64,000 bases of DNA from Paraspadella gotoi (lineage: Eukaryota > Chaetognatha): the NCBI GenBank assembly GCA_051294375.1, contig CM119264.1:21887402-21951401 (forward strand). The letters are read 5' to 3'. The notes beneath the pieces are model-generated. The model had not been told where the DNA came from, did not search any database, and was given only the letters and a program-made list of their open reading frames with translations. The first letter of the stretch is position 1, and each line of letters starts with the position of its first letter. Made by a program: the position numbers and the translations under genes. Positions 16,277 to 28,511 of this stretch are shown piece after piece.

Positions 16277-17589
16277 ATGTTCGGATTTTCCAACATTCCG
16301 TCCGCCATTACGGAGAAGGAGAAAATCCTCCAACGTAAATACAAAATCTACGGGCTCAACCGCGACTCTACCGCGCCGTCTTCGGGGTCGACGACGACGA
16401 CGACGACGACGACGCCGACGTGCAGAGCGACGACGTCGTCTTCTTACGAAATCCACGAGAAGAGATCCGGAGAAAAGATCGTCGCTTTCGACGACGATGA
16501 GAAGGCGTCTTACGCTCGACTGGAGTCGACGAGAAAGAGAAATAAAGGTGGGATCGGAGAGGAAAGAAAGCAAAGGTTTTATTTTATAGAGAATTAAAAA
16601 CAGGAAAATCCTGAGATGGAAACAAAAAGGCATCTTATGCGGTAAAGGTTTTATCAGAGACGGAAAAAAGGTAAGATTTTTATTAATACTGAAAAGAAAT
16701 TGGAAGATCTTTACTTGAGATAAAGATCGGAAGGTAAGGTAAGCGTTATTCCATCCGAAAAGAAAGAGGGATAAAGGTAAGTGAGATTAAACGTTATTAT
16801 TACATCTACTATCTACATCTACAATTTTCCTTTCGCCCTTGGACAATCCAAGGAAAGTTTGGGTGCTAATTGGTAATAAATTAAGCGTCTTCGTGCTTGG
16901 ACCTTAGGACTTTTCACAGCGTTGCTGGTAAGTTCAGGTGAGGAAAAGTTAAAAAAGCAATCAACGAGGATTAGATATAAAAGAGATACTTAATACATAT
17001 ATCAAGAGAACGAAGAAAAAAAAACAGAATGAAAAAAAAGAAAAAAAAAATAGCTACCATAACTTTTTGAGCGACCAAGAAATTGAGTCGGTTGCAACAG
17101 ACTGCTCGGCAGAGTTGAGGTAAAATCCGTCATCTTTTCATTTTCCCTTAATCGGGTTAAAAGGGAAAAAAAATTTCAGGGTGATAACTGAAGATTGGGT
17201 TAGGTCCAAAAAAAAAAAAAAAATTAACGGATAAAAAAATTAAAGCGGCTTTTTTAAAGAAGAAAAAGGAACGTAAGGAAAAAAAGAAAACAAAAAAAAA
17301 AGAAAGATGATGGAGAAAAAGAATGAAAGAAAAAGAACTCGATCAGCAAGCAAGCTACATTTTTTTTAACGCAATGCTTGCAAAATTTCCAGGCAGCTTG
17401 CTCTCTCGTCTGAAAAAGCTGGTCCTCCAAGAAAAGGAGGAGAATCTAGACGATGAGGAAGATTCTTACGTCGGCCAATGGGAGGATGAAGAGGATGAGG
17501 AGGACGTGATTGAGTCGCCAAGAGTGACTTCAAAACTACCGATGGGTGATACAAATTATGAACTCAATATTGACATAATGACTATCTGA
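16277..17589 (+). CDS. Small acidic protein, unknown function
   Basis: ATG 16277 (A at -3) opens an exon to 16547; its phase-1 end (AAAG|GTGGGA) fits the acceptor TTTCCAG before 17393, and the joined frame runs to TGA 17587-17589, giving 155 residues. Visible: an N-terminal part with ITEKEKILQRKYKIYGL, a Thr-rich stretch encoded by a GAC/ACG-type trinucleotide run (about 16390-16420), an acidic EKASYARLE segment, then in exon 2 a basic helix (LLSRLKKLV) followed by a Glu/Asp-rich stretch (QWEDEEDEED) and a short C-terminus. No domain recognised; no signal peptide or TM segment. The donor is weak and the 5' end may be longer. The equivalent in copy 2 is frameshifted. Confidence 0.5.
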
Positions 17590-18480
17590 TAAGAAACCGG
17601 CGGAAGAAAGTATCTTAACTTAAATATAACTGTGAATTTAGTACTGTGAATTAGCACACGATGTCGGACACATCGGGATTTCATATCATATGGTTAAAAT
17701 AAAAAAGTATTACGTCAAATTCAGGCTTGGATTTCGGCAAAGACGAGTTGACGAGACCTCAGTGACGTCATAGCACTTGGTATTCGCACTCAAACGGTTG
17801 TGGCGATGCGCGCTCATTGGCACGCGGCGTGCGATTATCACCCGGAAACTATTTTCCTACTTAGTGTGTACATTCTGTGACGACTTTTTTTTTTATTATG
17901 TTATCTTGTAAGCTATGAAAGATATTTAAGGTAATTAGCGCTCATTGTTAAGCTCGTTCATCATCGAGCGAAATATAGTTTGAACCTCCTTTCATGATTT
18001 GCTAGTTTTCTTGGGGGAGATATAGAAACGTTTCTATTTTAAACTGTCAAAAAATAGATGTCATAAATGAAACGAATAAAATAGCTAAGAAAATACGTAC
18101 AACCTCTCATTACAACCAGGCATCGAAATATGCTTCTTTTGGGAATGCAAAGTTGCAAAAAGTCGGTTCGCTTCAGATTTTAGTACAATGCAAAATGGTC
18201 TCGTGCCGTAAGGATACAATGTCAAGAGTGATGCGGGTTTGTTTCCATTTGCGTTTCGGGTCCTTGATCCTAGAATCGATTGAACCGTTTTCCGTCTTTA
18301 TGTTTTACGCTCGAAAAAGTTAGGAAAGCAAATTTGTCTCTCTCTCTCTGTGTGTCTCTCTCACTCACTCACCTTTATTTTAACTGATTTTTTTTCTCCT
18401 CTTCATCCTCCACATTCTCCTCTCCTCTTCCTCCTTCTCCTCCTCCTCTTCGTCCCTTATTATTGATCGGCGCATCTTCG
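17590..18480. other. AT-rich spacer
   Basis: No gene recognised. A TCTC-rich tract at about 18337-18370 and a pyrimidine-rich stretch to 18455 precede the promoter. Confidence 0.4.
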
Positions 18481-18530
18481 CTTTTTTCCCCCCGATTTGG
18501 ACCGCGGATGGCGCTCGTGATGCTCGTCGT

Positions 18531-18626
18531 CACGTGATTCGTGACGCGGCTCTGGAAGTGATCACGTGGCGGAGATCACGTGACGGGAGGATTTCATTTC
18601 TTCGAATCGATTCGCGGGTATAAATA
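18531..18626 (+). promoter_or_regulatory. Triple E-box plus TATA promoter
   Basis: CACGTG occurs three times, at 18531-18536, 18563-18568 and 18577-18582, in the flanks GTCACGTGAT, ATCACGTGGC and ATCACGTGAC (USF/MITF/TFE type, close to the CLEAR motif). TATAAATA lies at 18619-18626, placing transcription start around 18650. Copy 2 preserves all elements (28416-28421, 28448-28453, 28462-28467, TATA 28504-28511). Confidence 0.65.
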
Positions 18627-18834
18627 ATCAGCTATCGGAAGTGGACGACAGAATTCGTCCGAGTGACGACGCGACGTTCAAAATTTTATTACCTTTTTTT
18701 TCTCGGACCGAAAAGTGAATTCCTTTTTCTTTTATTTTATTTACAATAATTTTAATCAACTAAAAGACTGAAACTAAAAAAAAACGAAAAAAAAACGACG
18801 CGTCCGTTTTCTTTATTGAATTTTCCACTGAAAA

Positions 18835-18849
18835 ATGAAAAATTCGGAG
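18835..18849 (+). CDS. Five-codon first coding exon, unknown gene
   Basis: ATG AAA AAT TCG GAG followed by GTAAGG (donor at 18850), 185 bp downstream of the predicted start site of the E-box/TATA promoter. The tiny exon encodes MKNSE in phase 0. The next exon was not found with confidence. Present unchanged in copy 2 at 28724-28738. Confidence 0.4.
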
Positions 18850-20088
18850 GTAAGGTGCTGTTACGAAACATTCCGGGAACTGCCTCAAGTCGAGTAAATT
18901 TCCTCACTCAAGTTATTAATACATATACATTACATACATATATAGTATAGTAGTATATGTAGTGTAGTAATATTCTCAAAAACCCTACACCTTCATTTCC
19001 TACTAGACCACACCGATATCGATACACTTAAAAAGATTTGCGTCTTCCTTTTTTCATTTCTGAAGAAAGTGAAAGTAGATATTTTCTCCTTGTACTCTTT
19101 CAAGTCGATATTTTGATGCATTACCACATCTAACGTGATAAAAACTTAGGAAATCATTTACATAGTATTCTATGTGCAAAGGTGAAGTGTAAAAGGCAAC
19201 CACAGGATTTCTTTTTTGTTTTCTCATTTATTTTTTCATTATTTTGGGTTTTCTGTTGATGTTCGTATTGCTTTGCTTTCTTGGATATATTTTTTTTGTC
19301 TCGCCTTGCATAAGATTCCAAATTAATTGTACATAAAGAGAGGTAGGCTTTGCAGAATTTTCCTTTTTACATATAAAGTTATTTCACATGGGGTTCCTCT
19401 TGCGCGTTTTCTAGAGCTGAAACTATCTTGTCCGGGAGAAAGCGAATTTCTTGAATGAACAGAATGTAATGCAATTATTTTTAAATCCACAAGTTTTGCG
19501 TTTAACATTCTGGTTGTTATACAATGTTTTTCAAAGAGTGTTATTGAACTTAAAATTTAGGAAATCTCATCTTATTTCAACATAATTCGATGAATTTACT
19601 TCCAATTATGTACAGAAAAATATATATTAGTACTATCGTTGCATCACTATCGTTAGCATAAAATAATAATGATATCGAAAATAAGTATTTCATATATAAT
19701 ATGTATAATTGTATATTGTAGATAAGTTATAAGATGAAATAGGTTAAAAACATTGTTCTATGGTAAATACAAAATAATATTGACTCCAGGGATAATAAAA
19801 TTTAAAGTTGATCTTTGATAAAATCATGTTTGATGAAATTTTCTTCTTAAGTTAAGGGCATTTTTAAATTATGGACGAATTCAAACTTTCATCGGTTCCG
19901 TTAGTATTACCAAAAAATATTAGGGGACTAAAATGAGAAAGTTAATGATTCAACTCCGAGATGAGAAATATAAAAGCTCCAAAATGAACAAGTTATTTTT
20001 TTCTGTCTTTTTCTGTCTTTTTCTTTCCTTTTCTCTTTTTTTTTCTTTCCTAAATTTTTTCCCCTTTTTTTCACTCCCGCGTCAAGGG
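18850..20088. other. AT-rich intron or spacer
   Basis: No exon or repeat recognised. Confidence 0.4.
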
Positions 20089-20204
20089 CCAATCATGCTT
20101 CCATGATTGAGAAAGCTTGCGTTCCACGCGTTCCGATTGGACGGTCCCTCACCACGCCGTCAAGAAGCGACCGCGAAGACGTTTCCTTGGCAACCATGAC
20201 GTCA
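20089..20204. promoter_or_regulatory. CCAAT pair + RFX X-box + CRE module
   Basis: CCAAT at 20089-20093 and ATTGG at 20136-20140, then GTTTCCTTGGCAAC at 20181-20194, which fits the RFX X-box half-site pattern GTNNCC-N2-RGNAAC, and two bases later the full CRE TGACGTCA at 20197-20204. This X-box/CRE adjacency resembles RFX-CREB composite elements. It lies upstream of the candidate exon at 20376. Copy 2 equivalent: X-box 30074-30087, CRE 30090-30097. Confidence 0.55.
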
Positions 20205-20375
20205 CAACAAATGAGTGCAAAGCAGAATTTGATTTTTCTCTCGATCACCGGGTTGCCTGCCGTCGAGAAAAAGAGATGGAAAAACCCACCGAAGCGAACC
20301 CCGGTTTTCTTTTTAAAAGCGGAATGTCACATTTTGCACCCCAATTGCGTGCGTGCGTGATGACGCACAAATCGT

Positions 20376-20672
20376 TTGGCACTTTTGAATTCTGTTGGTG
20401 CGCTCATTTTTCATTGCTTCGAGTTTCGCAAACGTGAAAAAAAAAATGGAAAAAAGAAAAGAAAAAAAAGGGGGTTTCATCTGGGGACCTGTGTGACCGG
20501 GTCTGCATTGAAGAACCTCGAGAAAAACGATGCCATCTGGTATTCTGAATCTCTCGATCTGCCAACCATTCCTGCCATCTGGGGATTCAAGGACCAAGAG
20601 CTCTGTATTGTAAAGTTCCCTTCCTTTTTTACTAGTTATGGTAACGATTACGTCAGATTTCAACGTCGACAG
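20376..20672 (+). CDS. Candidate first exon, unknown gene
   Basis: An open frame ends at a consensus donor CAG|GTAAGT (20672/20673) and includes a protein-like stretch (NDAIWYSESLDLPTIPAIWG). It follows the X-box/CRE promoter. The 5' part crosses A-homopolymers whose length differs between copies, so the start and frame are uncertain; in copy 2 the same 3' part (to 30560) is intact. An antisense frame (20313-20663) is equally open, which lowers confidence. Function unknown. Confidence 0.3.
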
Positions 20673-20753
20673 GTAAGTTGGATTCCTTATTGTGCAATTT
20701 GCTGCTTTAATACCAGACGCCTTTTCTTAAAATTCTTACTTAAAAAACTCTAA

Positions 20754-21826
20754 ACGTTTTATTCTTATTAAAGTCATTATTGTGCTTGTTAACCTGCTGA
20801 CAAATTTATTAAAGTTTTCAAATTTATGACGCAGAAATCTTCAAAAAAATGGTGGAAACTACGTAAAATGCAACATATATTAAAAAAATATCCATTCACT
20901 ACTTGAAAATCCAGTTTGTTTAAGTAAATACGTTAATGCATATAATTATAAAGCATTCTTAAAAAATGTCAAAATATCAATATTAGTTTCAGATTATTTT
21001 AGAAAATTTATCTAAAAAATAACTTAAGTCTTAAAATGTTTTAGATATGTCATTTCTAACATTTTAGTCTAAAATTTATTTTGACTTATTTCTATTCTAA
21101 TAGTACAATTTTATTAAGTTTAATCTGTATTTAATTTTAATTATTTATGTAATTATGTATTTATCATTTTACTTATTTATTCATTTTTTATCCAATATGA
21201 TCGAACAACATTGATATTCATGTAATATTTGACTAAGATGACGCAGGGCGAAGCAGGACGTTTCATTCCTGTTTCTAATTTGTTAGAAACAAACTAAGGT
21301 ATAGAACTTTAAAAATATTTTCTAATTATCATCACTTAAATTAAATTGGTAATTGCTCATTAGAGGTCAGCTTAACTAGAATATGCTAAATATCTTTTAA
21401 AATTATTAAACAAACCTTTAATTTGAATAATAATTTTCATACAATTGAAACATTCTTTGAAATATTTTCCACTTCATTGATAGGGAAGCCAGGTACTCTG
21501 GGAGTGAATAAACGAGACTGTGAGAGAGTCTTGATTGAAAGCTTGCAGGGACCTGCTATGTTATTATCTTGTAAGAGTGATGGAGGCCTTAAACCACCAA
21601 AGCCCGTCCAAAGTCAGGGGCAAGATAGCTTATTTATTAAATGAATGGATAATTTTTATATTGGTTGTACCAATTTCATAAACAATAATCTGAAGTTAAT
21701 ACTAAATATTATTGCAAATTAGATTAATTTGACTTGCTGTTCAGTCTAATTTGGTAAGGATGACAATTTGACAATCATTTTACGAATAAATTGAACAGAT
21801 ATTATTGTTTCGACACTGGTTGGATT
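20754..21826. other. AT-rich spacer
   Basis: A possible exon begins at 21484 after TTGATAG and is open to 21644, but the frame is broken in copy 2 and no partner phase fits; left unannotated. Confidence 0.4.
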
Positions 21827-21828
21827 TA

Positions 21829-22414
21829 CACTCATGTGCAAAAAACGCGCCACTTTATAACTTTCAATTACAGATACTCCATAAAATTATTTTTAAAAAT
21901 TATATAAAATAATAAAATTTTAAAAAAAATAATCAATGAATATATCAGTTTTATCAAAATTGGTTAAGCGGTTTAAGAGATATGATTTTTTAAACTTGAG
22001 TATTCCAAATCAAGAGGGAAAATTGAATATTATTCAAAAGTTTTAGAATCATTAACCTATCATTCATCTTATTTTTTAATGATTTTAAAATTATTATTTA
22101 AGGATCTGGGTCAATACAATTATCCAGCTATCCTTCCGGATATCCCTTGTAATTTTTAAAAATGTTTTAATGTATTACAAAGAATATAAAATAAAAATAA
22201 TTAATCTTAAATAAATCAAATTCCTTGATCTTTAGTTTTTTTTAAAAAAAATCACTACTTTTAAATGGATAGCCCAATTTTAATAAAATTTAAGCCAAAC
22301 TCTTTACATTTTAATAAATTTCAATTATTTTTAAAATTAAAAAAAAAATTAAATATATAGTATGATTTTTAAAGACTGATATAAAGTGGTGCGTTTTTTT
22401 TTTGCACATGACTG
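21829..22414. mobile_element. 586-bp MITE with TA target duplication, copy 1
   Basis: Terminal inverted repeats of about 34 bp: CACTCATGTGCAAAAAACGC at the left end and its reverse complement (GCGTTTTTTTTTTGCACATG then ACTG) at the right, each flanked by TA (21827-21828, 22415-22416). Such ends and a TA duplication are typical of non-autonomous Tc1/mariner elements. No transposase frame inside. Confidence 0.8.
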
Positions 22415-22421
22415 TAGAATA

Positions 22422-24719
22422 GACACATTTTTTTCCGCTGAAAATGGTCATAGAGTCTCCAAAAATGTGTCATTCTGTTCGTATTTAAACGTTCTTTTAG
22501 AAAAAAAACCTTTCAAAGAATTTTTTAAATACTTCCTCGCCTCTCCCAGGGGCGTCAAAGTGCCACGAGCGTCAAATTTATCGATTTTTTGATAATTTTC
22601 TTTATTTTCTTGTTATAATAGCTAATTTTAAATAATTTTTCAATAATATGTTATGATTTATTAGGTTATTCCATAAAAAAATCTTTATAAGATTTGTATT
22701 TGCATTGTATCAGTAATCTTTAAACCGAAAAATGCCAGAAGACCGGAAATGACTCACAAAAATCACGTTATTTTCATAAAAATTTCAATTTAGAATTTTT
22801 TCCGAAAAAAAAATATATGAAAGCTAGAAAATATTTTAAATTTTATAAGTCATTGCAAAAGATGAGAAAAAGATAGAATACCCGGGACGAAAAATGCAGA
22901 ATTAGTTCATATTTACTTCAATTTGTAAAATTTGGAGCGTATGACTGGAATCAAGTATGATTTGACCGGACTCACGCTTGAAATGAGGAAGAACAGGCTT
23001 GTCAAGGAAAAGATGTGATGAGAAAAACAGTGAGACTGGATTTAATTTTAAAAACATCCTTAAATTTTAAACATATTGTAAAATATTTTTTTTAAAGTTT
23101 TTTTAATATAAATATCAAGCTTTTATGATTACGGGAAGAAAACCTTGAAATACCATCATATGTCATAAAAGATCCAGAGATTTAATCACTACAATCTAAC
23201 GATGCTGACATTATACCGAACACTAAACATGGAAAAATGTCAAAGCTATTACAGTTACATTAAAGCAGCAAGAGTGAATATGGTCAGCCATCAGCGCTGC
23301 TGATCGGGCATGTCTATCAACCAACAACATTTTTCTCCTTTTACGAGATATTGTTTGTCACAGTAAAAGTTGTCATGAAAATGGTTTTTCTTTTGCTCTC
23401 ACTTATTGCTGAGATCCGTAAAGAAGTTCATATGACAAAGTTAAATCTTACAAAAGTAAAATTTAAAAAAAAAATTTTATTGATCGTAATAATATCTCAT
23501 CTCCAGGAAACCTTTAACTTCTGAAAATTTTTCTTGAAATGACCTGTAGGACAAACTCTCTATGTAGTTCGTCGCTTTAAATTTACTTTTGTAAAAGTGT
23601 TTAAAAATATAAACAATCAATATTTGTTTAAGCGCGTTTTGCATTTATATCCTGAATATGCTTTATTTCTTGTGCTGTTTTAGCTCTGAGCCCCCAGCAA
23701 AAAGTTTATGTCACCAATTTAATGTCATTTTTACATGTACATCATGGCGGATGCGCTCTCCCTCTGAAAAAATCAACGCAATGCAATGAAAGACGCAATG
23801 GTGGCGGCTTCTTAAAATGGCAATATTTTGTTTTGAAATGGGGAAAACAGGCAATGCCTTGTATGTACGATGATAGTCATCTGGAAGAATTTATAACGAA
23901 TAGTCTTGCTTGTTTTTTCAGTTCCAATATTTGTTTTAACAATTTGGTAAAATGAAAATATAAATTAAACATAAAAATTCTTCCATGCTTACACGATTTG
24001 AGCCGTCGAGTGAATGGAAAGACAATTCAAATTTCCAAGCTTTCCGTCCTTTTAAACAGATTTTCTCTGCTCAATGAAGCCACTGACCGTTAGGGTCAAG
24101 TTTTGCAAGTGCCATGACCTTTGCCAATTCCCAATAATCTTGAGCAAACTTCAGGATTTTTGCAGGCAATGGATATGAATCAACGCGACCATCCCAAAGT
24201 AAATAGTTTTAAACTTGAAAACGGTTATGACCATTTTGGTCACATGATCTCATCTATATCCCTCATATACTGATTTTTTTGCTAAAACTTTTGTTACGAA
24301 TACAATTATTTTTTACTTTTTAAAACTTGGTCTTTGCCATTTTTCTTGTAGCAATTAAAATTATTTGAATCTGTGATCATGCTAATAATTTAACTTCCAG
24401 TTTTATTATATTATTAAAAATTCTTAATAACGGTTTGAGGTTGTTTAAAATTACGATTAAATATTTTGGGTAAGCATTTAAGTATAACAAGGTAATACAA
24501 ATTTTATCCTTATTTTTATAATTAATCTAAAAAAAAAAAATTGCTGAAAATCAATTATTTTTTTGACGCCCGTGGCACTTTAACGCCTCTGGGAAAGGCG
24601 AGATATTTAAAAAAAATGCAATTATAAATGCTTTCATTGTGTATAGCTTAAAATACGAAAAAGAATGAACACCGTTTTTCATAACTCTATGACAATTTTC
24701 AGCGGAAAAAAATGTGTCA
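22422..24719. mobile_element. 2.3-kb element with long terminal inverted repeats, copy 1
   Basis: Left end 22422-22592 and right end 24548-24719 are diverged inverted repeats of about 170 bp sharing GACACATTTTTTTCCGCTGA and a GC-richer block (CGCCTCTCCCAGGGGCGTCAAAGTGCCACG against its complement). The interior is AT-rich with one modest frame at 23722-23955 of no known family. Probably a non-autonomous DNA transposon or fold-back element; the 586-bp MITE abuts its left end. No target duplication determined. Confidence 0.6.
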
Positions 24720-24848
24720 CAAATGTGTAGAACTAAATTTTAGATCAAAACTTCATAATCTGCTAATATTTTTTGGTACTTCTTTATCAAATTCCCTATA
24801 CAGAAAAAAATGGTGCGCTCCGCGCAATTAAATATCACATCCCCTTAC

Positions 24849-24873
24849 NNNNNNNNNNNNNNNNNNNNNNNNN
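24849..24873. other. 25-N assembly gap
   Basis: Exactly 25 N at the junction of the two 9.8-kb copies; a fixed-size placeholder typical of scaffolding. Confidence 0.98.
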
Positions 24874-25802
24874 TTTAGCTAAAATAAAAACAAAAAGCCG
24901 AAGCAAGAGATGAAAAAAAAGTAAAAGAATTTGCATTTCATCAAAAAAAAGCAATAGATTCTTAGAGATAGCAGAGAAAGAAAGAAAGAAAGAAAGAAAA
25001 GAGCAAAGAAAGAAAGAAGAAGAAAGAAGAAAGAAAGAAGAAAAAAGAAAAAAGAAGAAAAAAAAAAAAGAAAATAAAGAAAGAAAAAAAAAAAAAAAAA
25101 TCAAAGAAAGACGAGAGAGGAGTCCCTGAGAGCCCTTGTTTTTGATCCTAAGATTCTTTATTTTTTAATAGCTTTTTGAGCTTTTCTTTCGTCCCGAACC
25201 ATCTTGTTACAAATTCCCTCCCGCCTTTCATGAAATCCTGTTGATTTCGACTCGGCGACGGACAAATGGGCGCTTCGAATGAGTTTCGAAAAATTCCGAT
25301 CGAAAAAACTTCGTACAAAAACTAAAAACGATTGGGAAAGAGAATAACATCCTACTCAATTCCGCGACACAAGCAAAAACCTTTGGGAAAAAAACTAATC
25401 GAGCGGCTCGTTTCGAACAAAGGTCAGCTTGATGGCTGGACAAAACTTTAACCCAGCGCCGTAAGAGGGGAAAGCTGGGAAAGGCAAACGAAACAAGGAA
25501 ACAAAGTCCGAAAGTCAAAAACCGAGAAAGACACGGGTGAGTCTGAGGCTGATTAGCACGAGTTGAAGGCAAAAGGCGATAAATTAAAACGCAGAAATTA
25601 AATTTAGGAACAATGTTTACGTGTAGTGAATGTAGAAGGGAGGGAAATATCGGAGTGTTTGGAAAAAAAATTTCAGTTTTCTCCCTGCATTCCAAGAAAT
25701 TTTTAACGCCGAGGAGGCTGCATATTGATATGGAAAGGCTCAAATGCCGACAGGTGAAAACACAGGTTCACCCTTGCCAAACAATGGAGCGTATCGTTGT
25801 CG

Positions 25803-25985
25803 GGGCTTTTAACAAAGGCTAGGGGGGGGCGGGTTGCTAAGCACCCACAAGCGGGTTTACGATCGTCCTCACGGCTTCTCGTAGGCGGGTAAGGGATAAC
25901 GATTGAAACGGATTGAACCTGGCCTTCAAGAGCTTTTCTTATGGCTACCGTGTCTCTAGTAGGGGTGAATTTTGCAATGCCCCTA
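25803..25985 (-). mobile_element. tRNA-derived SINE, copy 2
   Basis: Equivalent of 15970-16145, with small indels. Confidence 0.65.
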
Positions 25986-26119
25986 CACCGATTTACTGCG
26001 GATCGTGTCAGCTTTACTTAACTTAAGGATCCGTAGAGAATGGGTCTCGAACGAGCCGAACTGCTTGTAAATATTTTCATTGCCATTTACATACATTGTG
26101 TAATTCGTTATCGAATCAA

Positions 26120-27458
26120 ATGTCCGTGATTTTCCAACATTCCGTCCGCCATACGAGAAGAGAAAAATCATCAACGTAAATAACAAAATCTACGGGCTCA
26201 ACGCGACTCTATCCGCGCCGGTCTTCGGGGTCGACGACGACCGACGACGGACGACGACGCCGGACGTGCAGAGCGCGACGTCGTCTTCTTACGAAATCCA
26301 CGAGAAGAGATCGGAAGAAAAGATCGTCGGGCTTTCCGACGACGATGAGAAGGCGTCTTACGCTCGACTGGAGGTCGACGAGAATGAGAAATAAAGTGGG
26401 ATCGGAGAGGAAAGGAAAGCAAAGGTTTTATTTGTATAGAAAATTAAAACAGGAAAATCCTGAGGCAGGAAGAACAAAAAAGGCATCTTATCGCGGTAAA
26501 GGTTTTATCAGGACGGAAAAAAGGTAAGATTTTTTATTAATACTTGAAAAAGAAATGTGAAGATCTTTACTTGAGATTAAAGTATCGGCCAAGGGTAAGT
26601 AAGGCGTTATTCCATCCGAAAAGAAAGAGGATTAAAGTAAGTGAGATTAAACGTCAATTATTTACATCTACTATCTACATCTCAATTTTCCTTTCGCCTT
26701 GACAATCCAAGGAAATTTGGGTGTAATTGGTAATAAATTAAGCGTCTTCGTGCTTAGGACCTTAGGACTTTTCACAGCGGTTGCTTGGTAAGTTCAGGTG
26801 AGGAAAAGTTAAAAAAAGCAATCAACGAGGATTAGAATATAAAGAGATACTTAATACATTATTATTCAAGAGAACGAAGAAAAAAAAAAGAATGAAAAAA
26901 ATGAAAAAAAAAAATAGCTACCATAACTTTTTGAGCGACCAAGAAATGAGTCGGTTTGCAACAGACCTGTCTCGGCAGAGTTTGAGTAAAATCCGTCATC
27001 TTTTCATTTCCCTTAATCGGGTTAAAAGGGAAAAAAAATTTCAGGGTGATAACTGAAGATTGGGTTAGGTCCAAAAAAAAAAAAAAAATTAACGGATAAA
27101 AAAATTAAAGCGGCTTTTTAAAGCAAGAAAAAGGAACGTAACAGGAAAAAAAGAAAACAAAAAAAAAGAAAAGATGATGGAGAAAAAGAATGAAAGAAAA
27201 AGAACTCGATCAGCAAGCAAGCTACATTTTTTTTTAACGCAAATGCTTGCAAAATTTTCCAGGCAGCTTGCTCTCTCGTCTGAAAAAGCTGCGCTCTCAA
27301 AAACAGAGAGAATCTGACGATGAGGAAGATTCTTACGTCGGCCAATGGGAGGATGAAGAGGATGAGAGGACGTGGATTGAGTCCGCCAAGAGTGACTTCA
27401 AAACTAACGAATGGGTGATACAAATTATGAACTCAATATTGACATAATGACTATCTGA
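26120..27458 (+). pseudogene. Frameshifted copy of the small acidic protein gene
   Basis: Same exons as 16277-17589. Single-base indels break both exons, and the first donor has lost a G (AAAGTGGG). More likely consensus error in a poorly polished copy than true gene death, because the indels are scattered equally through non-coding sequence. Confidence 0.6.
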
Positions 27459-28415
27459 TAAGAAAACCGGCGGAAGAAAGTATCTTAACTTAAAATATAA
27501 CTGTGAATTTAGTACTGTGAATAGCACACGATGCTCGCGACACATCGGGATTCATATCATATGGTTAAATAAAAAGTATTACGTCAAATTCAGGCTTGGA
27601 TTTTCGCAAGACGAGTTGACGGAGACCTCAAGTGACGTTCATAGCACTTGGTATTCGCACTCAAACGGTGTGGCGATGCCTCGCTCATTGGCCAGCGGCG
27701 TGCGATTATCACCCGGAAACTACTTTTCCTACTTAGTGTTGTACATTCTTGTGACGAACTTTTTTTTATTATGTTATCTTGTAAGCTATGAAAGAATATT
27801 TAAGGTAATTAGCGCTCATTGTTAAGCTCGTTCATCATCGAGCGAAATATAAGTTTGGAACCTCCTTTCTATGATTTGCTAGTTTTCTTGGGGGAGAATA
27901 TAGAAACCGTTTCTATTTTAAACTGTCAAAAAATAGATGTCATAAATGAAACGCAATAAAAATAGCTAAGAAAATACGTACAACCTCTCATTACAACCAG
28001 GCATCGAAATATGCTTCTCTTTCGGGAATGCAAAGTTGCAAAAAGTCGGTTCGCTTCAAAGATTTAGTACAATGCAAAATGGGTCTCGTGCCGTAAGGAT
28101 ACAATGTCAAAGGTGATGCGCGGTTTGTTTCCATTTGCGTTTCCGGGTCCTTGATCCTAGAATCGATTGAACCGTTTTCCGTCTTTATGTTTTACGCTCG
28201 AAAAAGTTAGGAAAGGCAAATTTGTCTCTCTTCTCTCTGTGTGTCTCTCTACTCACTCACCTTTATTTTAACTGATTTTTTTTTCTCCTCTTCATCCTCC
28301 ACATTCTCCTCTCCTCTTCCTCCTTCTCCTCTCTCTTCTCCCTTATTATTGATCGGCGCATCTTCGCTTTTTTCCCCCCGATTTGGACGCGAATGGCGCT
28401 CGTGATGCTCGTCGT

Positions 28416-28511
28416 CACGTGATTCGTGACGCGGCTCTGGAAGTGATCACGTGGCGGAGATCACGTGACGGGAGGATTTCATTTCTTCGAATCGATTCGC
28501 GGGTATAAATA
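28416..28511 (+). promoter_or_regulatory. Triple E-box plus TATA promoter, copy 2
   Basis: Same three CACGTG sites and TATA box as 18531-18626, followed by the MKNSE exon at 28724-28738. Confidence 0.55.

Larger units (their letters stand above)
15050..24848. repeat. Tandem 9.8-kb block, copy 1
   Basis: From TAGCTAAAATAAAAACAAAA at 15051 to CATCCCCTTAC ending at 24848 this sequence is repeated almost base for base in 24874-34731, separated by 25 N. Differences are mainly 1-2 base insertions or deletions, many in homopolymers, concentrated in the first 3.5 kb of copy 2. This pattern suggests a false duplication or uncollapsed haplotype rather than an old biological duplication. Where the copies differ, copy 1 preserves open frames better. 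Confidence 0.9.

Noticed and set aside
20313-20663. Minus-strand frame opposite the candidate X-box-promoter exon
   Set aside because: No acceptor or donor in phase was found and its 3' half is poly-Phe from a homopolymer; kept only as a reason for doubt about the plus-strand call.
21484-21644. Possible terminal exon after TTGATAG
   Set aside because: The frame is broken in copy 2 and no upstream exon has the required phase.
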